Shown one piece after another: positions 29,268-32,029 of a stretch of 32,029 bases of DNA; positions within the stretch are counted from its first letter, which is position 1, and each line of letters starts with the position of its first letter. Position numbers and translations under genes: made by a program. The notes beneath the pieces are model-generated. The model saw only the letters and a list, made by a program, of their open reading frames with translations. It was not told the origin of the DNA and did no database searches. The stretch comes from an uncultured Bacteroidales bacterium. GTDB taxonomy: Bacteria > Bacteroidota > Bacteroidia > Bacteroidales > UBA932. Where the stretch lies: contig CAMVGM010000024.1 in the NCBI GenBank assembly GCA_947167015.1, positions 1 to 32,029 on the forward strand, in the 5' to 3' direction.

Positions 29268-31709
29268 CTATCTGAGCTGGGCGCCGAATTCGTTCCGGAA
29301 GGTCGTCAGCAGGCGGTCCATCACCCGCTCGGTATCCTGGTCGGTAAGCGTCTTCTCCAGGTCCTGGATGACGAAACTCAGGGCATACTGCTTCTTGCCG
29401 GCGGGAATCTTGTCGCCACGGTACACGTCGAACAGGCCCACCTGGCGCAGGAGTTTGCGCGCCTGCTTGAAGGCGGCGGCCTGCAGGTCCGCATAACTTA
29501 CCTGCTCGTCGAGTAGCAGAGCGAGGTCGCGGCGCACGGCGGGGAACTTCGGCAACTCGCTGAAACTCACCTTGTCGCGCTTCACCAGTTCGAACAGGGC
29601 GGGCCAGTTGATCTCGGCGGCGAAGACCGGCTGCTTGATGCCGAACTTGCGCGAGAGCGCGGGATTGACGGTACCCATCATCGCCAGCCGTACCCCCTTG
29701 CCGGGCAGGAGATAAGTCATGCCTTCCGAGAAGATGTCGGACGGGGCGGCTTCGGTGAACATCTGCCGCAGGTCGGCCCCGTAGCGGCGCAGGAGCAGTT
29801 CCAGGTAGCCCTTGAGCTGGAAGTAGTCGCTCTTGCCGGGTTCCTGGCGCCAGGATTTCTCGGGCGTGCCCGTGACCATCATCAGGTAATTGGTGTGCTC
29901 CTCATAGCCCTCGAGCGTCTCGCCGGACTTCTCGGGCAGGCGGCTGTACACGCTGCCGTACTCGAAGATGCGCAGCGAGGAGACCTGGCGGTTGATGTTA
30001 TAGGCAATCACCTCCAGGCCGCCGGGAATCAGGGACTGGCGCATCACGCCGAGGTCCTGGCTGAGCGGGTTGACGATCTTCGCGCAGCGCTCGGCCGGGA
30101 AGGTCTTCAGGGAGGCGTAGTAATCACCCTTTGTCAGCGAGTTGTTCATGATCTCGACGAAGCCGTTGGCCGCCAGGAAGTTGGAGACGGCGTTGCGGAC
30201 CGCCTCGGGGTCGGGTTTCGGGGTCGCGCACACCGACATCTTCATATGGTTCGGCAGGGCGATGTTGTCGTAGCCGTACACGCGCAGGAGTTCCTCGACC
30301 ACGTCGCATTCACGCTCCACGTCCACCATGTAGGACGGGGCCGCCACGCGGGCGCCGCCGGGGCGTTTCTCCAGGAATTCGTAGTTCAGGGCCTCGAGGA
30401 TGGTCTCGATCTTGTCGTGGCCGATCTTCTGGCCGGCGAAACGTTCGATGCGGTCGTAGTCCAGGTCGATCTGCCGGCGCTCGAAGGGATGCGGGTAAGA
30501 CTCGCGGATCTTGCCGACGACCTGTCCGCCCGCACATTCGAGGATGAGCAGGACGGCGCGTTTCAGCGCGTAGACGGGCATTTCCGGATCGCCGCCGCGC
30601 TCGAAGCGGAAGGAGGCGTCGGTCTGCAGCGTCTGGCTCTTGGACGTCCGGCGGATGGAAGCGGGATCGAACCAGGCGCTCTCCACGAACACGTCCGTGG
30701 TGGCCTCGGTCACGCCGCTGTCCTCGCCGCCGAACACGCCCGCGATGCACATCGGGACCTGCGTGTCGGCGATGACCATATCCCGGGCGCACAGCTTGCG
30801 CTCCACGCCGTCCAGGGTGCGGATCACTTCGCCTTCCGCAGCCCGGCGCACCACCACGGTACCGCCGCCGACCTTGCCGGCGTCGAAGGTATGGAGGGGC
30901 TGTCCGAGCTCGAAGAGCACGAAGTTGGAAATGTCCACGATATTGTTGATCGGACGCAGTCCGATGCTCATCAGGCGCTTCTGGAGCCATTCCGGAGACG
31001 GGGCGACCTTGACGCCGCGGACGGTGATGCCGGTGTAGCGCGGGGCGCCGTCGCTGTCGCGCACGTCGATGGCGAGGCCCTCTCCTTCGCCTTCGCGGAA
31101 GTCCTCCACGGAAGGCTTGCAGAGCTCGCAGGGACGGCCGTTCAGGCGGAGCCAGGCGTACAGGTCGCGGGCGACGCCCCAGTGGGAGGCAGCGTCGATG
31201 CGGTTGGCGGTAATCTCGTATTCGATCACGGCTTCGGTGCCCAGGTGGAGGTATTCCTTGGCGGGGGTTCCCACCACGGCGTCCTCCGGCAGGACCATGA
31301 TACCTTCGTGGCTGTCGCCGATGCCGAGTTCGTCCTCGGCGCAGATCATGCCGAACGACTCCACGCCGCGGATCTTGGATTTCTTGATCTTGAAGTCGCC
31401 GGGCAGCACGGTGCCGATCCGGGCGAACAGGACCTTCTGACCGGCGGCGACGTTGGGGGCGCCGCAGACCACGGTCAGCGGGGCGCCGCTGCCGTCATCC
31501 ACCGTCGTGATATGCAGATGATCGGAATCCGGATGTGCCTCGCAGCTGAGCACCTGCGCCACCACGACGCCGGCAAGCCCGCCGGGAATCTGCTCCTGCT
31601 CTTCCACGCCGTCCACCTCGATGCCGATCGAGGTCATCGCGTCCGCCACTTCCTGCGGGGTCAGGTCACACTTCAAATACTCCTTGAGCCAATTGTAACT
31701 GAGCTTCAT
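29268..31709 (-). CDS. pheT: Phenylalanine-tRNA ligase beta subunit
   Basis: The 813-residue subunit pairs with PheS to charge tRNA-Phe. It has the full bacterial domain order. The N-terminal MKLSYNWLKEYL leads into an OB-type tRNA-binding domain (about residues 40-155). The B3/B4 editing region (RYTGITVRGVKVAPSPEWL...GLRPINNIVDISNFV) follows, then B5, the synthetase-like core and the C-terminal anticodon-binding FDX-ACB domain (SELPKFPAVRRDLALLLDE, about 710-813). pheS is not adjacent in the window. It is 12 bp downstream of ftsY, and both are on the minus strand. Confidence 0.97.
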   Translation of the reverse strand: MKLSYNWLKEYLKCDLTPQEVADAMTSIGIEVDGVEEQEQIPGGLAGVVVAQVLSCEAHPDSDHLHITTVDDGSGAPLTVVCGAPNVAAGQKVLFARIGTVLPGDFKIKKSKIRGVESFGMICAEDELGIGDSHEGIMVLPEDAVVGTPAKEYLHLGTEAVIEYEITANRIDAASHWGVARDLYAWLRLNGRPCELCKPSVEDFREGEGEGLAIDVRDSDGAPRYTGITVRGVKVAPSPEWLQKRLMSIGLRPINNIVDISNFVLFELGQPLHTFDAGKVGGGTVVVRRAAEGEVIRTLDGVERKLCARDMVIADTQVPMCIAGVFGGEDSGVTEATTDVFVESAWFDPASIRRTSKSQTLQTDASFRFERGGDPEMPVYALKRAVLLILECAGGQVVGKIRESYPHPFERRQIDLDYDRIERFAGQKIGHDKIETILEALNYEFLEKRPGGARVAAPSYMVDVERECDVVEELLRVYGYDNIALPNHMKMSVCATPKPDPEAVRNAVSNFLAANGFVEIMNNSLTKGDYYASLKTFPAERCAKIVNPLSQDLGVMRQSLIPGGLEVIAYNINRQVSSLRIFEYGSVYSRLPEKSGETLEGYEEHTNYLMMVTGTPEKSWRQEPGKSDYFQLKGYLELLLRRYGADLRQMFTEAAPSDIFSEGMTYLLPGKGVRLAMMGTVNPALSRKFGIKQPVFAAEINWPALFELVKRDKVSFSELPKFPAVRRDLALLLDEQVSYADLQAAAFKQARKLLRQVGLFDVYRGDKIPAGKKQYALSFVIQDLEKTLTDQDTERVMDRLLTTFRNEFGAQLR

Positions 31710-31721
31710 ATCCTAAATCTT

Positions 31722-32029
31722 TTACTGTTTCAAATCTTCCGGGGCAAAGAGCTGCTCCACGAACGCCTGCTTGTCGAAGGCCTTGAGGTCGTCGATCCCC
31801 TCGCCCACGCCGATGAACTTCCCCGGGATGTGGAACTGGTCGGAGACCCCTACGACCACGCCGCCCTTTGCGGTGCCGTCCAGTTTGGTGACGGTCAGCG
31901 AGGTGATGTCGGTCGCCCGGGCGAACTCCTTCGCCTGCGCAAAGGCGTTCTGGCCCGTGGAGGCGTCCAGGATGAGCATCACGTCGTGCGGGCCGTCGGG
32001 CACCACCTTGCGGATGACGTTGCGGATCT
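31722..32029 (-). CDS. ftsY: Signal recognition particle receptor FtsY, C-terminal part
   Basis: The frame is open to the right window edge, so only about the last 100 residues are seen. They match the NG domain of SRP-family GTPases: LILDASTGQNAFAQAKEF, LTVTKLDGTAKGGVVVGVSD (G4-type TKLDG) and the receptor-type end IPGKFIGVGEGIDDLKAFD. Ending soon after this (FVEQLF) shows it is FtsY, not Ffh, which would continue into a methionine-rich M domain. It is upstream of pheT in the same direction. Confidence 0.93.
   Translation of the reverse strand, partial: IRNVIRKVVPDGPHDVMLILDASTGQNAFAQAKEFARATDITSLTVTKLDGTAKGGVVVGVSDQFHIPGKFIGVGEGIDDLKAFDKQAFVEQLFAPEDLKQ

Noticed and set aside
1..32029. CRISPR arrays, insertion sequences, rRNA genes, riboswitches
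   Set aside because: No regularly spaced repeats, transposase-like frames or terminal inverted repeats, no rRNA sequence and no recognisable riboswitch leader were seen.

Overview
The window looks like a chromosomal piece from a GC-rich member of the Bacteroidota, probably an uncultured gut or rumen Bacteroidales. The evidence is the recurring promoter type (TTTG, about 19 bp, TAnnTTTG), the lack of Shine-Dalgarno sites, the many lipoproteins and pectin enzymes, and Bacteroidota-only families (DUF4296, DUF4861, the LuxR-like regulator tail). This is inferred from sequence alone.

Region 1 (1-15656) is a pectin degradation locus in three or four transcription units. A plus-strand operon holds the end of a GH28 polygalacturonase, a GH105 unsaturated rhamnogalacturonyl hydrolase, kduD, kduI, a DUF4861 lipoprotein and a GH43 enzyme, and ends at a strong terminator. 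After an orphan LuxR-type HTH fragment come uxaC and a YhcH-family sugar-binding gene, behind a textbook promoter. A GH53 galactanase is divergent from a second operon coding for a GH65-like lipoprotein, a PL10-like pectate lyase and a GH9-family enzyme. Together they would cut the galacturonan and rhamnogalacturonan backbone, trim arabinan and galactan side chains, open the unsaturated uronates and feed them into the 2-keto-3-deoxygluconate route. No SusC/SusD pair lies inside the window.

Region 2 (15658-16651) is the most unusual part. A stretch of about 1 kb, clearly AT-richer in its gene, is bounded by the 3' end of a tRNA-Arg(CCT) gene and a 17/18-match copy of that 3' end. It holds a minus-strand HTH protein with an unassigned C-terminal domain. 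Convergent to it is a compact transcription unit with its own promoter and terminator, which makes either a structured small RNA or an 18-residue peptide. The terminator of this small unit lies across the last codons of the HTH gene. It looks like a minimal integrated element without its own integrase.

Region 3 (16635-25903) is mostly housekeeping: tRNA-Arg, rpmF, yceD and typA on minus. Divergent from these is a plus-strand operon of a lipoprotein, an AMP-forming acyl-CoA synthetase, a dCMP deaminase and an S41 protease. Then come an alpha/beta hydrolase (minus), a small secreted protein (plus) and tRNA-Leu(CAG) (minus).

Region 4 (26020-32029) is on the minus strand: a zincin-like lipoprotein, then the tight cluster ftsY (partial), pheT, a DUF4296 lipoprotein and deoC, ending in a strong terminator. 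Most of the window is ordinary. The tRNA-flanked element and several near-leaderless genes deserve follow-up.
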